Shown: piece by piece, positions 1 through 8,357 of the stretch | How the letters are laid out: every line of letters begins with the position of its first letter | Position numbering within the stretch: the stretch's first letter is position 1 | Assembly: GCA_049698775.1 (NCBI GenBank) | Contig: JBAVYM010000033.1 | Span: 1-23,568, forward strand | Direction: 5' to 3' | Length of the DNA: 23,568 bases | Source: REEB76 sp049698775 | GTDB taxonomy: Bacteria; Pseudomonadota; Gammaproteobacteria; Natronospirales; REEB76 | The notes under the pieces: model-generated | The model's database searches: none | Told to the model about the DNA's origin: nothing | The model's input: only the letters and a program-made list of their open reading frames with translations | Program-made: the position numbers and the translations under genes

Positions 1-3000
1 GGTGTGGCGCGCACCGGGCCGGCGTGGCGTTCGTCGCCATTGGTGCGCGGCAGCGTGAGCCGCAGCCATGCCACCGCACCACCGGCACAGAGCTGGTCCA
101 GCATGTAAGCGGCGTAATCGCTGACGCGCGTCGGCAGGATGTCTGTTTCCCAGGCGGCCGCCGGAGCGGAAAAGCCTTCCAGTTGTTCCAGCGCTGCCGC
201 GAGCGCGGCGTGGCCTTCGGCGCGCTCCCCTGTGACGCCCTGCCATTCGAACAGAAAGCGCAGATAATCCGCCGGCGTGACCGGCTCGATTTCATTGCGC
301 AGACGCTTCAATGTGTAACGATGGATGCGCGCCAGCAAGCGGCGCTCGCACCATTCGGTTTTCGATTCCCCCTCACCCTCGCCCTCTCCCCTTGTGGGAG
401 AGGAAGACTGCTGCGAAGCAGCAGCGGGAAAGGGGGACAGATAGTGAGGCGTGAAATGTCCGCGCATGACGGAGCCTTCGGCTTCCAAAGCGAGCAACGC
501 CGGCTCGATTTCATTTACGGGCAGAGTGAACAATTCCGCCAGTTCTGTGACGGTCACGGGACCGGACGCTTCCAGACGGCTGCGCAACAGTTCACGCAGT
601 GCATCTACGCGGGCCGGCGGTTCGCCATCCGCGTCCCGCACTGGATCAATCGGTGGATCGAGTACTGCTTCGGGGTAAACAGCCAGCAGTTCTTGCAGCC
701 GTTCGGCAGCGACCCACAGCACCTTGTGGGAGTGGCGGTCTCCGCCACGATTCAAATCAATCGCGGTCGGGACGACCGCTCCCACAATGGCAACAGAATC
801 CAGTGATTCAAACCCCCGGACCCCGGCCTTCTCCGGGGTGATGAATGAGTTGGAGCTTCCGGCATTCAAGCGCAAACGGGTGACACGGCGATCAGTAACA
901 AGCCGTTCAAAAAGATGATCCCAGCCAAAAAACAACGAATCGGCAGCCTGACCCTCACCCCCGCCCTCTCCCAGAGGGAGAGGGGGTAGAGGATCGAGCG
1001 TGCACAACTGAGCCCCCTGATGCTCACCACGTTGCCCTTCGGCTTCGGCAATGAAGCCGAGCACTGTGAGCGCATCGTGCAGCTCGTCGGCGTCGCGCGC
1101 CTCCGGCCAAACTTCCGCGCGCACCCGCGCAATAGCCTGCGGATCCAATTCCGCCAGCGAGCCGGCGTCCTCGATGCTCATGACGCCGCGGGATTGCACC
1201 GCCCGTGTGCGCCGCTCCTCGGCGGGCGCATCGTCCAGGAACGCATACGGTCGTGCCGAGAGGATTTCCTGCGCCAGCGGCGAAGGCGCGGCCAAGTCCC
1301 GCGCTACCACTTTGAGTTCACCGGATTCCAGACGCCGGAGCAGATTCAGGAAACCGTCGCTATCCATGACTTCGTGCAGACAATCGTTCAGCGTCTGCTG
1401 CACCAGCGGATGCTCGGGAATTTCGATGGGACCGCTGAGATTTTCCACGCAGGCGAGCTGGTCCGGGAACACCGACGCCACCAGGTCCTCGGAATCCGCA
1501 CGCTGGAACGCCGGCGGCGAATGCTTACCGTTGCGATTACGACGCACCGCGAGCGCGGTGCTCGCCACCCAGCGCCAGCGCGTGCCGAACATGGGCGCCG
1601 CCAGCACCGCCTGCTCCAGCACCGGCAGCGCCGTTGTGGAATTCAGATACTGCGCCGGCTCTTCCAGCGGAAAGCTGTGAGTGACGCCAAGCGACAAGAC
1701 GATGCTGTCCTCCAGCGCCGCCGCCTGCAGTTCAAAATTGAACTTGCGGCAGAAACGCTTGCGCAGCGCCAGACCCCAGGCGCGATTGATGCGTGCGCCG
1801 AACGGCGAATGGATCACGAAATGCTGGTCGCCGGCCTCGTCGAAGAAGCGCTCGAATACTACCGTGTCCTGGGTGGGCAGCACCGAGAGCGCGGCACGCG
1901 CGGCGGCAAGATATTCGGCGAGCTGGCGTGCGGCCGCGCCATCGAGTTGCCATTCATCCTGCAGCCAGTGCATCAGGTCTTCGCCCGCTGCCAGCCGCTG
2001 CTCCGCTTGCGCGCGCAAGTCCGACACCGCCAGCGACAACTCCGCGCTGCGCGCCGGCGCCTCGCCAAACCAGAATGGCATGTTGGGTGGCTGGCCTTTG
2101 GCATCCTCCACCAGCACCTTGCCGGTTTCGATCTTGAGAATGCGATAACTGGTATTGCCCAACTGGAAAATGTCGCCGGGGATGCTCTCGAAGGAAAAAT
2201 CCTCGTTGAGCGAACCAATGCGCAGGCCGGTGGGCGACAGAATCACGTCGTAGTCGAACTGGTCGGGGATCGCGCCACCGTTGGTGACGGCCACGAGTTT
2301 GGCACCGCGCCGACCGCGCAAGCGGCCGTTCACCCGATCGTGGTGCAGATACGCGCTGCGCCGTCCGCGGCGTGTGGCGAAGCCTTCCGCCAGCATCCTG
2401 ACCACATCGTCATACGCTTCGCGGTTGAGATCGTGGTACGGCCAGGCGCGGCGGAAAGTCTCGTACAGCTCCGCCTCGCTCCATTCGCGGCAGGCGACTT
2501 CGCCGACGATCTGCTGCGCCAGCACGTCGAGCGGCGCCACGGGCACGCGCAATGCGTCGAGTTTGCCGCGGCGCACCGCGTCCAGCAGCGCCGCACATTC
2601 CACCAGGTCGTCGCGCGACAGCGGAAACAGCCGGCCCTCAGGCAGCGCACCAAGCGCGTGGCCGGAGCGGCCCACGCGCTGCAGAAAGGTGCCGATGCCG
2701 TGCGGCGAACCCAACTGGCACACCAGGTCCACCTCGCCGATGTCGAGACCGAGTTCCAGCGAAGCGGTCGCCACCAGCGCTTTCAATTCGCCGCGCTTCA
2801 GGCGCTGCTCCGCATCCAGGCGATGCGCGCGCGCCAGGCTGCCATGATGCGAGGTGACGTGCTGTTCGCCGATGCGCTCGGCGAGATGCCGCGCGGCGCG
2901 CTCCGCGTGCCGGCGGTTGTTGGTAAAAATCAGCGTGGTGCGGTGCGATTGGATCAACTCCGCCAGCCGGTCGTAGATTTCCGACCACACTTCGTTCGCC

Positions 3001-3827
3001 ATCACTGGCGCCAATGGTGAGCGCGGCAGTTCCAGGTGCAAGCGGCGCTCGCGCACGTGACCGGCGTCCACAATGTGGACATCCACTGTCCCTCGCCCCG
3101 CGTTGCGGGGAGAGGGGGGGACCGCCGACGGAGTCGGCGGTGGGGTGAGGGCATGCGCCGGTGTCGAAGAGTCATCGCCTACAAGAAAGCGCGCCACCTC
3201 CTCGATGGGCTTCTGCGTGGCGGACAGACCGATACGCACCGGCGGCGCAGGTGTGAGCGCCGCCAGACGTTCCAGCGACAGCGCCAGATGCGCGCCGCGC
3301 TTGTTGCCGGCGAGTGCGTGGATCTCGTCCACGATCACGCTTTTGACCGTGGACAGGATTCTGCGGCCGGAATCGGAAGTCAGCAGGATGTACAGCGATT
3401 CCGGCGTGGTCACCAGGATGTGTGGCGGCTCGCGGCGCATGCGTTCGCGCTCGCTCTGGGGTGTGTCGCCGCTGCGCACCAGCGCGCGAATGCTCACATC
3501 GGGCAATCCTTGATTCAGAAGTTCTGCGCGGATGCCTTCCAGCGGCTGTTGCAGATTTTTCTGGATGTCGTTGGACAGTGCCTTGAGCGGTGAGACGTAC
3601 AGCACCTGGCATTCGTTCTTGAGGCCTTGCTCCAGGCCCTCGCGCACCAAGCCGTCAATCGCGGCCAGGAACGCCGCCAGCGTCTTGCCCGATCCGGTGG
3701 GTGCGGCGATCAGCGTGTGGCGGCCGGCGCGGATCGCGGGCCAAGCGGCGCGCTGCGCTTCAGTGGGCGCGGCAAAACTCCGGCGGAACCAGGCGGCGGT
3801 GGCAGGATGGAAGTTTTCCAGACTCAT
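1..3827 (-). CDS. lhr: Lhr-family ATP-dependent DEAD/DEAH helicase, 3' end beyond window
   Basis: Large superfamily 2 helicase of the Lhr type, a nucleic-acid translocase linked to DNA repair. The frame is open from the ATG at 3827 to the window edge (about 1275 codons); the family is usually about 1450-1500 residues, so the C-terminus is missing. Visible motifs are Walker A APTGSGKT (residues 42-49), DEIH (167-170), SAT (202-204) and the motif VI segment QRVGRSGH (383-390). The middle segment with FNFELQAAALED and the far C-terminal region with RRLLARIHRYTLKRLR are typical of long Lhr proteins. Four palindromic repeats are read through in frame, near residues 225-246, 946-960, 1014-1035 and 1130-1154; the first lies between the two RecA-like domains. 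They add Pro/Gly-rich or low-complexity loops without breaking the frame. I checked the frame codon by codon near both ends and near 1740. Confidence 0.93.
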   Translation of the reverse strand, partial: MSLENFHPATAAWFRRSFAAPTEAQRAAWPAIRAGRHTLIAAPTGSGKTLAAFLAAIDGLVREGLEQGLKNECQVLYVSPLKALSNDIQKNLQQPLEGIRAELLNQGLPDVSIRALVRSGDTPQSERERMRREPPHILVTTPESLYILLTSDSGRRILSTVKSVIVDEIHALAGNKRGAHLALSLERLAALTPAPPVRIGLSATQKPIEEVARFLVGDDSSTPAHALTPPPTPSAVPPSPRNAGRGTVDVHIVDAGHVRERRLHLELPRSPLAPVMANEVWSEIYDRLAELIQSHRTTLIFTNNRRHAERAARHLAERIGEQHVTSHHGSLARAHRLDAEQRLKRGELKALVATASLELGLDIGEVDLVCQLGSPHGIGTFLQRVGRSGHALGALPEGRLFPLSRDDLVECAALLDAVRRGKLDALRVPVAPLDVLAQQIVGEVACREWSEAELYETFRRAWPYHDLNREAYDDVVRMLAEGFATRRGRRSAYLHHDRVNGRLRGRRGAKLVAVTNGGAIPDQFDYDVILSPTGLRIGSLNEDFSFESIPGDIFQLGNTSYRILKIETGKVLVEDAKGQPPNMPFWFGEAPARSAELSLAVSDLRAQAEQRLAAGEDLMHWLQDEWQLDGAAARQLAEYLAAARAALSVLPTQDTVVFERFFDEAGDQHFVIHSPFGARINRAWGLALRKRFCRKFNFELQAAALEDSIVLSLGVTHSFPLEEPAQYLNSTTALPVLEQAVLAAPMFGTRWRWVASTALAVRRNRNGKHSPPAFQRADSEDLVASVFPDQLACVENLSGPIEIPEHPLVQQTLNDCLHEVMDSDGFLNLLRRLESGELKVVARDLAAPSPLAQEILSARPYAFLDDAPAEERRTRAVQSRGVMSIEDAGSLAELDPQAIARVRAEVWPEARDADELHDALTVLGFIAEAEGQRGEHQGAQLCTLDPLPPLPLGEGGGEGQAADSLFFGWDHLFERLVTDRRVTRLRLNAGSSNSFITPEKAGVRGFESLDSVAIVGAVVPTAIDLNRGGDRHSHKVLWVAAERLQELLAVYPEAVLDPPIDPVRDADGEPPARVDALRELLRSRLEASGPVTVTELAELFTLPVNEIEPALLALEAEGSVMRGHFTPHYLSPFPAAASQQSSSPTRGEGEGEGESKTEWCERRLLARIHRYTLKRLRNEIEPVTPADYLRFLFEWQGVTGERAEGHAALAAALEQLEGFSAPAAAWETDILPTRVSDYAAYMLDQLCAGGAVAWLRLTLPRTNGDERHAGPVRAT
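367..440. repeat. CCCTC/GAGGG palindromic repeat inside lhr
   Basis: A CCCTCACCCTCGCCCTCTCCCC-type arm, a central GTGGGAGAGG and an inner hairpin CTGCTGC-GAA-GCAGCAG. The element lies fully inside the lhr reading frame and is translated as a Ser/Gly/Glu-rich loop without a frameshift. The same family recurs near 950, 3090, 5696 and 20280. Confidence 0.75.
724..787. repeat. REP-like element with TTGTGGGAG/CTCCCACAA ends, inside lhr
   Basis: The 64-bp element has perfect 9-bp inverted ends, TTGTGGGAG (724-732) and CTCCCACAA (779-787), with inner complementary segments GGCGGTCTCCGCC and CGGTCGGGACGACCG. It is translated in frame within lhr. A related element with a GTGGGAGCGG core lies at 16651-16731, and a half copy near 9989-10021. 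Confidence 0.8.
950..990. repeat. CCCTC/GAGGG hairpin repeat inside lhr
   Basis: Perfect 9-bp stem CCCTCTCCC (964-972), loop AGA, GGGAGAGGG (976-984), preceded by a CCCTCACCCCCG arm. It is read through in the lhr frame as a Pro/Leu/Gly-rich stretch (PLPPLPLGEGGGEG). Confidence 0.8.
3090..3152. repeat. Double-hairpin repeat inside lhr, between the two helicase domains
   Basis: Two hairpins are visible: CCCCGC-GTT-GCGGGG, and a perfect 9-bp stem ACCGCCGAC (3121-3129) with GTCGGCGGT (3133-3141). CCTCGCCCC and GGGGTGAGG flank the pair. The element is translated in frame within lhr as a Pro/Ser-rich loop just after the SAT motif region. Confidence 0.8.
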
Positions 3828-3875
3828 GCAACAGGCTTATTATCCGTGACGTAACCACTCATCTCCGGAGACATT

Positions 3876-4637
3876 ATGCACCGTCATATAGGTTCGGGTT
3901 TGCTGTTGCTGGCCGCCGGCTTGTGGATCACCGCGGCCAGCGGCGCGGAAACCTGGGATATCGCGCCGCAAAAATCCTGCGTGGGCTTGACCGCCGGCTG
4001 GGCGCGTCCGCTCCCGGAACTGTCCAAACTCGTGGGCCCGCAATGGAAACCCGCACCCGGACCGGTCAAGGGACAAGGCCTGGTGCTGCTGTTCCTCACC
4101 GCCTGCCCGGATTCAAGTTACGCCGGCAAAGCCACCGGCCGGTTCAGCGGCGCATTCGTGCTGGTGCCGGTGGAACAAAACACGCCTGCCGGTGCGCCGC
4201 CCGCTTCTAATACGCACGGCATCGCAGTATTGGAAGCCGCGGGCAAACCCGGCACCCCGGTGATGAAATTATTTCGCAGTCACGACATTCCGATAAGCGA
4301 CGCGCGTGTGTCATTGGACGCCCGCGGCAATGCTAATGGCAAACATGCTAAAGCCGTAATCCATTTCGCGCAGGGCACGCTCACACTCGATGCCGAGATG
4401 CTGCCGGAAATCTTGCCATATAAAAGCGTCAACACCGTCGCGGTGCGCGTGACGCCCGCGGGCGTATTGTTCAGCGGCCCGGAATCTTCCACGCGCTATG
4501 CCAAGGGCGAAGGTAAGCTGCACACGAGCGGCGAAACCTGGGCCGAGCGCTATCAACTGGAAGGTGCGCCTGTATTCGTGACGCTGGATACGGATTTTAT
4601 CTGGAACTTCGCATTTCAAACCGCGCCGCATTCCTGA
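3876..4637 (+). CDS. Exported protein of unknown function
   Basis: A 253-codon protein I cannot assign to a named family. The N-terminus is a clear Sec signal peptide: H/R-containing start, hydrophobic run LLLLAAGLWI (about residues 9-18) and a likely cleavage after ASGA (about residue 24). The mature part is predicted soluble and periplasmic, with alternating short hydrophobic stretches that suggest beta structure; I see no catalytic motif. Only two cysteines remain in the mature part (QKSC and TACPDS). The ATG follows a CCGGAG ribosome binding site at good spacing. It is divergent from lhr with a short (48-base) gap, and it runs in the same direction as the pirin gene about 90 bases downstream, so co-transcription is possible but unproven. 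Confidence 0.8.
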   Translation: MHRHIGSGLLLLAAGLWITAASGAETWDIAPQKSCVGLTAGWARPLPELSKLVGPQWKPAPGPVKGQGLVLLFLTACPDSSYAGKATGRFSGAFVLVPVEQNTPAGAPPASNTHGIAVLEAAGKPGTPVMKLFRSHDIPISDARVSLDARGNANGKHAKAVIHFAQGTLTLDAEMLPEILPYKSVNTVAVRVTPAGVLFSGPESSTRYAKGEGKLHTSGETWAERYQLEGAPVFVTLDTDFIWNFAFQTAPHS

Positions 4638-4724
4638 ACATTGAGTCAGCCGGTCCGAAGCGGGAGCGCCCGGACATCACGACGCTGCTCCGGTGCCAGG
4701 TTCAACATCTAACGGAGACCCGTC

Positions 4725-5672
4725 ATGAGTAATCTGCTGCCTCCGCCTGAACCGGAACGGTCCGAATCACAAGCCGTGCCAAAACCGGAAATCCTGAGCT
4801 TGCCGGCGCGCAGCGCGGAGCTGGGTGGCGGGTTGACGGTGATGCGTGCCTTGCCGCTGCGTCAGCACCGGCTCGTGGGTGCGTGGTGTTTCTTCGATCA
4901 CTTCGGACCGTTGGCGTTCGACCACCGGAAAGTCATGGACGTGGCGCCGCATCCGCATATCGGCCTGCAAACCGTGTCGTGGCTGTTCGAGGGCGAAGTA
5001 CTGCACAACGACAGCCTGGGTTTCCAGGGCATGGCACGGCCCGGTGAACTGAACCTGATGACCGCCGGACGCGGCATCGCGCATTCGGAGGAAACCCCAT
5101 CGCAGAATTCCGGCCAGTTGCACGGCCTGCAATTGTGGGTGGCGTTGCCGGACGCGGAACGCCGGCGCGAACCGGCCTTTGATCATTACAAAAATCTGCC
5201 GGTGCTGGAGCCGGGCGGCGGGCGCGCGCAGGTATTCATGGGCGAACTGGGCGGCGCGCGTTCCGCGGCACGCGCCTTCTCGCCGCTGGTGGGCGCGGAT
5301 CTCAAGCTCGGCGCCAATGGCAAACTGCGGCTGCCGCTCAATGCCGCCTGGGAACACGCACTGGTGATTATCGAGGGCGAAGTCAACCTGGAAGGTACGC
5401 GGCTGGCGCCGGGCGCCTTGCATTATCTGGGCACCCAGCGCAGCGGCCTGGAACTGGTGAGCAAGAACGCAGCGCATGCCGTGCTCATCGGCGGCGCGCC
5501 CTTCGCTGAAGCCGTCATCATCTGGTGGAATTTCGTGGCGCGTAGCGCGGATGAGATACAACTTGCGCGGGACGACTGGCAAGCGCGCCGCCATTTCGGT
5601 GATGTGAAGGCATATAAAGGTGAGCGCTTGAACGCGCCCTCGTTCATTGTGCGGCCCATTGCGAGTCATTAG
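4725..5672 (+). CDS. Pirin family protein
   Basis: Bicupin protein of the pirin family, 315 codons. Members bind a metal ion; some have quercetin 2,3-dioxygenase activity, others act in regulation or stress responses. The N-terminal cupin carries the expected metal-ligand set: H76 and H78 in PHPHIG, H120 in RGIAHSEE, and E122. The second cupin (about residues 190-300) is less conserved, as usual. The first 25 residues are Pro/Glu-rich and probably disordered. The ATG has GGAGA upstream at suitable spacing. A palindromic repeat and the UBP zinc-finger gene follow. The cellular substrate cannot be told from the sequence. Confidence 0.92.
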   Translation: MSNLLPPPEPERSESQAVPKPEILSLPARSAELGGGLTVMRALPLRQHRLVGAWCFFDHFGPLAFDHRKVMDVAPHPHIGLQTVSWLFEGEVLHNDSLGFQGMARPGELNLMTAGRGIAHSEETPSQNSGQLHGLQLWVALPDAERRREPAFDHYKNLPVLEPGGGRAQVFMGELGGARSAARAFSPLVGADLKLGANGKLRLPLNAAWEHALVIIEGEVNLEGTRLAPGALHYLGTQRSGLELVSKNAAHAVLIGGAPFAEAVIIWWNFVARSADEIQLARDDWQARRHFGDVKAYKGERLNAPSFIVRPIASH

Positions 5673-5695
5673 CTGCTGTCCCAATCAGCCTAAAC

Positions 5696-5730
5696 ACCCT
5701 CACCCTGCCCTCTCCCGCAGGGCGAGGGAA
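5696..5730. repeat. CCCTC/GAGGG palindromic repeat, intergenic
   Basis: Same family as the copies in lhr: CACCCTCACCCTGCCCTCTC followed by a short loop and GGGCGAGGG. It sits between the pirin gene and the UBP-type zinc-finger gene and could act as a transcript-end hairpin. Confidence 0.7.
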
Positions 5731-5749
5731 AAATGAACAGGAGGTTGAT

Positions 5750-6043
5750 ATGCCCAGCGTGAAACTGAGCACGCATCAGCGCGATTCAAAACTCTGCAAG
5801 CACACCGCCCAGGCGCAGGAAGTGAACTACGCGGAGCATGTGTGCCCGGAATGCGTGGCCAAGGGCGATACCTGGGTGCAACTGCGCATCTGCATGATCT
5901 GCGGTCACGTGGGTTGCTGCGACAGTTCCAAAAACCGCCACGCCCGCGCCCATTATGAAAGCACCCGGCATCCCATCATCAAGACCATTGAAACCGGACC
6001 CGATTGGGCTTGGTGTTATCCGGACGATACTTATCTGAAATAG
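5750..6043 (+). CDS. UBP-type zinc-finger domain protein
   Basis: A 97-codon protein made almost entirely of one UBP-type (ZnF-UBP) zinc finger. Visible metal-binding residues are C16/H18, CPEC (32-35), CMIC (48-51), C56/C57 and the histidines in KNRHARAHYESTRHP, the usual C/H spacing of the domain. In eukaryotes this fold binds the ubiquitin C-terminus; the role of the stand-alone bacterial version is not established. The ATG is preceded by a very strong AGGAGG site. The gene converges with msrA, with about 20 bases between the two stop codons. Confidence 0.9.
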   Translation: MPSVKLSTHQRDSKLCKHTAQAQEVNYAEHVCPECVAKGDTWVQLRICMICGHVGCCDSSKNRHARAHYESTRHPIIKTIETGPDWAWCYPDDTYLK

Positions 6044-6064
6044 GGAAATGCCAACCAAGAATGT

Positions 6065-6697
6065 TCAGGCGATGCAGCGCACGCCTGTGCCTTGCAGGCC
6101 ACAGTAGCCGTCAGGGTTCCTGGCAAGGTACTGCTGGTGATAATCCTCGGCGTAGTAGAACTCGCCGGCCGACCGGATTTCGGTGGTAACGGCCGGATAG
6201 CCGGCATCGCGCAGTGACTTTTGGTATTCCCTTTGTGATTCTTCCGCGGCGCGCTGCTGTGCATCGCCATAGGTAAATACGCAGGAACGATACTGTGTGC
6301 CCACATCGTTGCCCTGGCGCATGCCCTGCGTAGGATCGTGTGCTTCCCAGAACACCTTTAACAACTGCTCATAACTGAGGATCCTGGGATCAAACACCAC
6401 GCGCACCACTTCGCCATGGCCCGTGCGCCCGCTGCAGACCTCCTCATAAGTCGGATTGGACGTGTAACCGCCGGCGTAACCCGCGGCAGTCAGGTACACG
6501 CCCGGCTGCTGCCAGAATTTACGCTCCGCGCCCCAGAAACAGCCGAGTCCGAATACCGCCTCCTCCAACCCGTCTGGGAACGGCGGCTTGAGCAGCTGGC
6601 CGTTGACGAAATGGTGTTCGGCCGTGGCAATGGGCGTGGCGCGTCCCGGCAGGGCTTGAGCCGGTGAAATCATGGCGGTCTTGCGTTGGGCAAACAT
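6065..6697 (-). CDS. msrA: Peptide-methionine (S)-S-oxide reductase MsrA
   Basis: Reduces the S-epimer of methionine sulfoxide in oxidised proteins, using a catalytic cysteine and two recycling cysteines served by thioredoxin. At 210 codons it matches the long MsrA form. The catalytic motif GCFWGAE places the nucleophile at C53; the C-terminal recycling pair is C199 (YCG) and C208 (VRC), as in the E. coli-type enzyme. Also present are AGYAGG, NPTYEEVCSGRTGH and EDYHQQYL. The ATG at 6697 has an AGGA ribosome binding site; M9 is a possible alternative start. The OYE/GST cluster nearby is also stress-related, but no shared transcription is visible. Confidence 0.97.
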   Translation of the reverse strand: MFAQRKTAMISPAQALPGRATPIATAEHHFVNGQLLKPPFPDGLEEAVFGLGCFWGAERKFWQQPGVYLTAAGYAGGYTSNPTYEEVCSGRTGHGEVVRVVFDPRILSYEQLLKVFWEAHDPTQGMRQGNDVGTQYRSCVFTYGDAQQRAAEESQREYQKSLRDAGYPAVTTEIRSAGEFYYAEDYHQQYLARNPDGYCGLQGTGVRCIA

Positions 6698-6766
6698 GGG
6701 AAATCCTGCGATGAAAGTATTTGTTACTCAGAGACCTTAATATAAGGCCGTTTATTGCAAGTATCA

Positions 6767-6896
6767 GGGTGCGCTTGTGCGCGGCCGCGGCTTTACTCCG
6801 TCATTGCGAGGCCGATTTACCGGCCGAAGCAATCTCGTTGCCGGATTGCTTCGCTACGCTCGCAATGACCCTGAAAATGGTGCGCAAGTGCACCCT
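6767..6896. repeat. Nested inverted repeat (GTCATTGCGAG type)
   Basis: Inner element with 11-bp perfect ends GTCATTGCGAG (6800-6810) and CTCGCAATGAC (6859-6869), plus a second stem GAAGCAATC (6826-6834) / GATTGCTTC (6844-6852). It is flanked by an outer imperfect inverted pair, AGGGTGCGCTTG near 6767 and CAAGTGCACCCT near 6886. It fills the gap between msrA and the SDR gene, which diverge. Confidence 0.75.
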
Positions 6897-6922
6897 ACCT
6901 AGAGACGATTAAAGCCGAGAGC

Positions 6923-7654
6923 ATGCCAATGGTACATCAGACGCAGAAAATCGCAGTGGTCACCGGCGCGAACCGCGGCCTCGGTTACGAAACCGTGCGG
7001 CAACTCGCACAGCGCGGCTTTCATGTGATTCTCACCGCCCGCGGTATGCAGGCCGGTGCGGAAGCGCTCAAGCGTTTGCAGGCGGAGAGACTCTCCGTGG
7101 AGCTGCGCAAGCTGGATGTGACAGCGACCGAAGACGCGCAAGCATTGGCCAAGTATATAAAGGAATCCCTCGGACATCTGGATGTGCTGGTCAACAATGC
7201 CGGCATCCTCACGGAATCCTCGCGCGACAGCGGCGCGAAATCCTCTACCCCGCTCAAGGTGTCGCCGGTCACGGCGATGGAGCATTTCAACACCAACACA
7301 CTCGGCGCCGTGCGGCTGATTCAGGCGCTCGCACCGCTGATGCCGGAGGGCGCGCGCGTTATCAACGTCTCGACCGGCATGGCCGCGCTCCATGACATGG
7401 GCGGCGGCTATCTTGCTTACCGGCTCTCCAAAACCGCACTCAATGCCGTGACGCGCATATTCGCCTCGGAACTCAGACCACGCGGTATCTGTGTCAACTC
7501 GGTGGACCCCGGGTGGGTGCGCACCGACATGGGCGGCGCCGGCGCCAATCGTTCCATCGAAAAAGGCGCGGAGACCATCGTGTGGCTGGCGAGCGCGCCG
7601 GAAGCGACCGAAAGCGGCTTCTTCTGGCGCGACAAAAAGAAAATCGCTTGGTAA
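6923..7654 (+). CDS. SDR family NAD(P)-dependent oxidoreductase
   Basis: Classical short-chain dehydrogenase/reductase of 243 codons, resembling carbonyl-reductase-type members. The Rossmann glycine motif TGANRGLG is at residues 14-21, NNAG at 91-94, the catalytic serine probably S150 (NVSTG) and YxxxK as Y166-RLS-K170. The PGWVRTDMGG segment after the active site is typical for the family. The arginine after the Asn of the glycine motif and R40 (LTARG) suggest NADPH preference; this is an inference. The substrate is unknown. The likely start is the ATG at 6923 after GAGAG; the ATG two codons later is an alternative. It converges with the GST gene. Confidence 0.93.
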   Translation: MPMVHQTQKIAVVTGANRGLGYETVRQLAQRGFHVILTARGMQAGAEALKRLQAERLSVELRKLDVTATEDAQALAKYIKESLGHLDVLVNNAGILTESSRDSGAKSSTPLKVSPVTAMEHFNTNTLGAVRLIQALAPLMPEGARVINVSTGMAALHDMGGGYLAYRLSKTALNAVTRIFASELRPRGICVNSVDPGWVRTDMGGAGANRSIEKGAETIVWLASAPEATESGFFWRDKKKIAW

Positions 7655-7705
7655 AGAAACGGGCCACGAATGCGGCCCGTTCCATTCCGTCAACTGAGCG
7701 GCGGT

Positions 7706-8320
7706 TCAAGCCGCGAGCTTCTCTTCGTGTGCCGTGGCGCGCACCGAGGGACGCTCAGCGATACGGCGCATGTACGCCTGCAGGTGCGGATACGGACTCA
7801 GGTCCAGCTTGTGGAAGTAGCTCCAGCTGATAATGGTGTAGGCGTAGGCATCCGCTACCGTGAATTTCTTGCCCATCAGGTAATCATTCGTGGCCAAGTG
7901 CTTGTTGAGCAGCTCGAAACGCTTTTTGAGTTTGTCGAGTCCGTACTGCTTGTCGGATTCCGCGACGGGCGGGTGCCAGAGCACGCCGAAACCCTTGTGC
8001 AACTCGCTGCTGATGAAGGTCAACCATTCAATGGTACGGTAGCGCTCCATGCTGCCGGGTGCGGCCAGCAAGCCGGCCTCGGGTTTGCGGTCTGCGAGGT
8101 ACTGCAGAATCGCCGCAACTTCGGTCAACAGCGAACCATCCTCCAGTGTGATGGCCGGCACGTAGCCCTTGGGATTGATTTGGTAGTAGTCCTCGCCGGT
8201 CTTCACCAGCTTGTGGGTCTTGGCAATGTCCACTTCAACTGGCTCGTAAGACAGGCCGAGTTCGTTCATCACGATGTGAGGCGCCATCGAGCAGGCGCCG
8301 GGCGAATAGTACAGTTTCAT
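7706..8320 (-). CDS. Glutathione S-transferase, beta-class-like
   Basis: A 204-codon cytosolic GST. The N-terminal thioredoxin-like domain begins MKLYYSPGACS with C10, the position used by bacterial beta-class GSTs, followed by the cis-Pro region GYVPAI and the glutathione-binding LLTEVAAILQYLAD segment. The C-terminal helical domain follows, with KKFTVADAYAY as the N-capping/hydrophobic-staple motif. The frame extends upstream, but the ATG at 8320 with GGAG seven bases before it is the clear start. It lies 37 bases after the OYE gene on the same strand, so the two are probably co-transcribed; together they fit detoxification of electrophiles. Confidence 0.94.
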   Translation of the reverse strand: MKLYYSPGACSMAPHIVMNELGLSYEPVEVDIAKTHKLVKTGEDYYQINPKGYVPAITLEDGSLLTEVAAILQYLADRKPEAGLLAAPGSMERYRTIEWLTFISSELHKGFGVLWHPPVAESDKQYGLDKLKKRFELLNKHLATNDYLMGKKFTVADAYAYTIISWSYFHKLDLSPYPHLQAYMRRIAERPSVRATAHEEKLAA

Positions 8321-8357
8321 GTTGATTCTCCTGTGTTGAGTTGAGGGAAAAATCCGC

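Noticed and set aside
1020..3020. 666-codon plus-strand frame across the left region
   Set aside because: It is the antisense shadow of lhr. The minus-strand frame has complete helicase motifs, and the plus frame has Arg/Gln/His-rich composition without domains.
4767..5684. 305-codon minus-strand frame opposite pirin
   Set aside because: Shadow frame; the pirin frame has all four metal ligands and a ribosome binding site.
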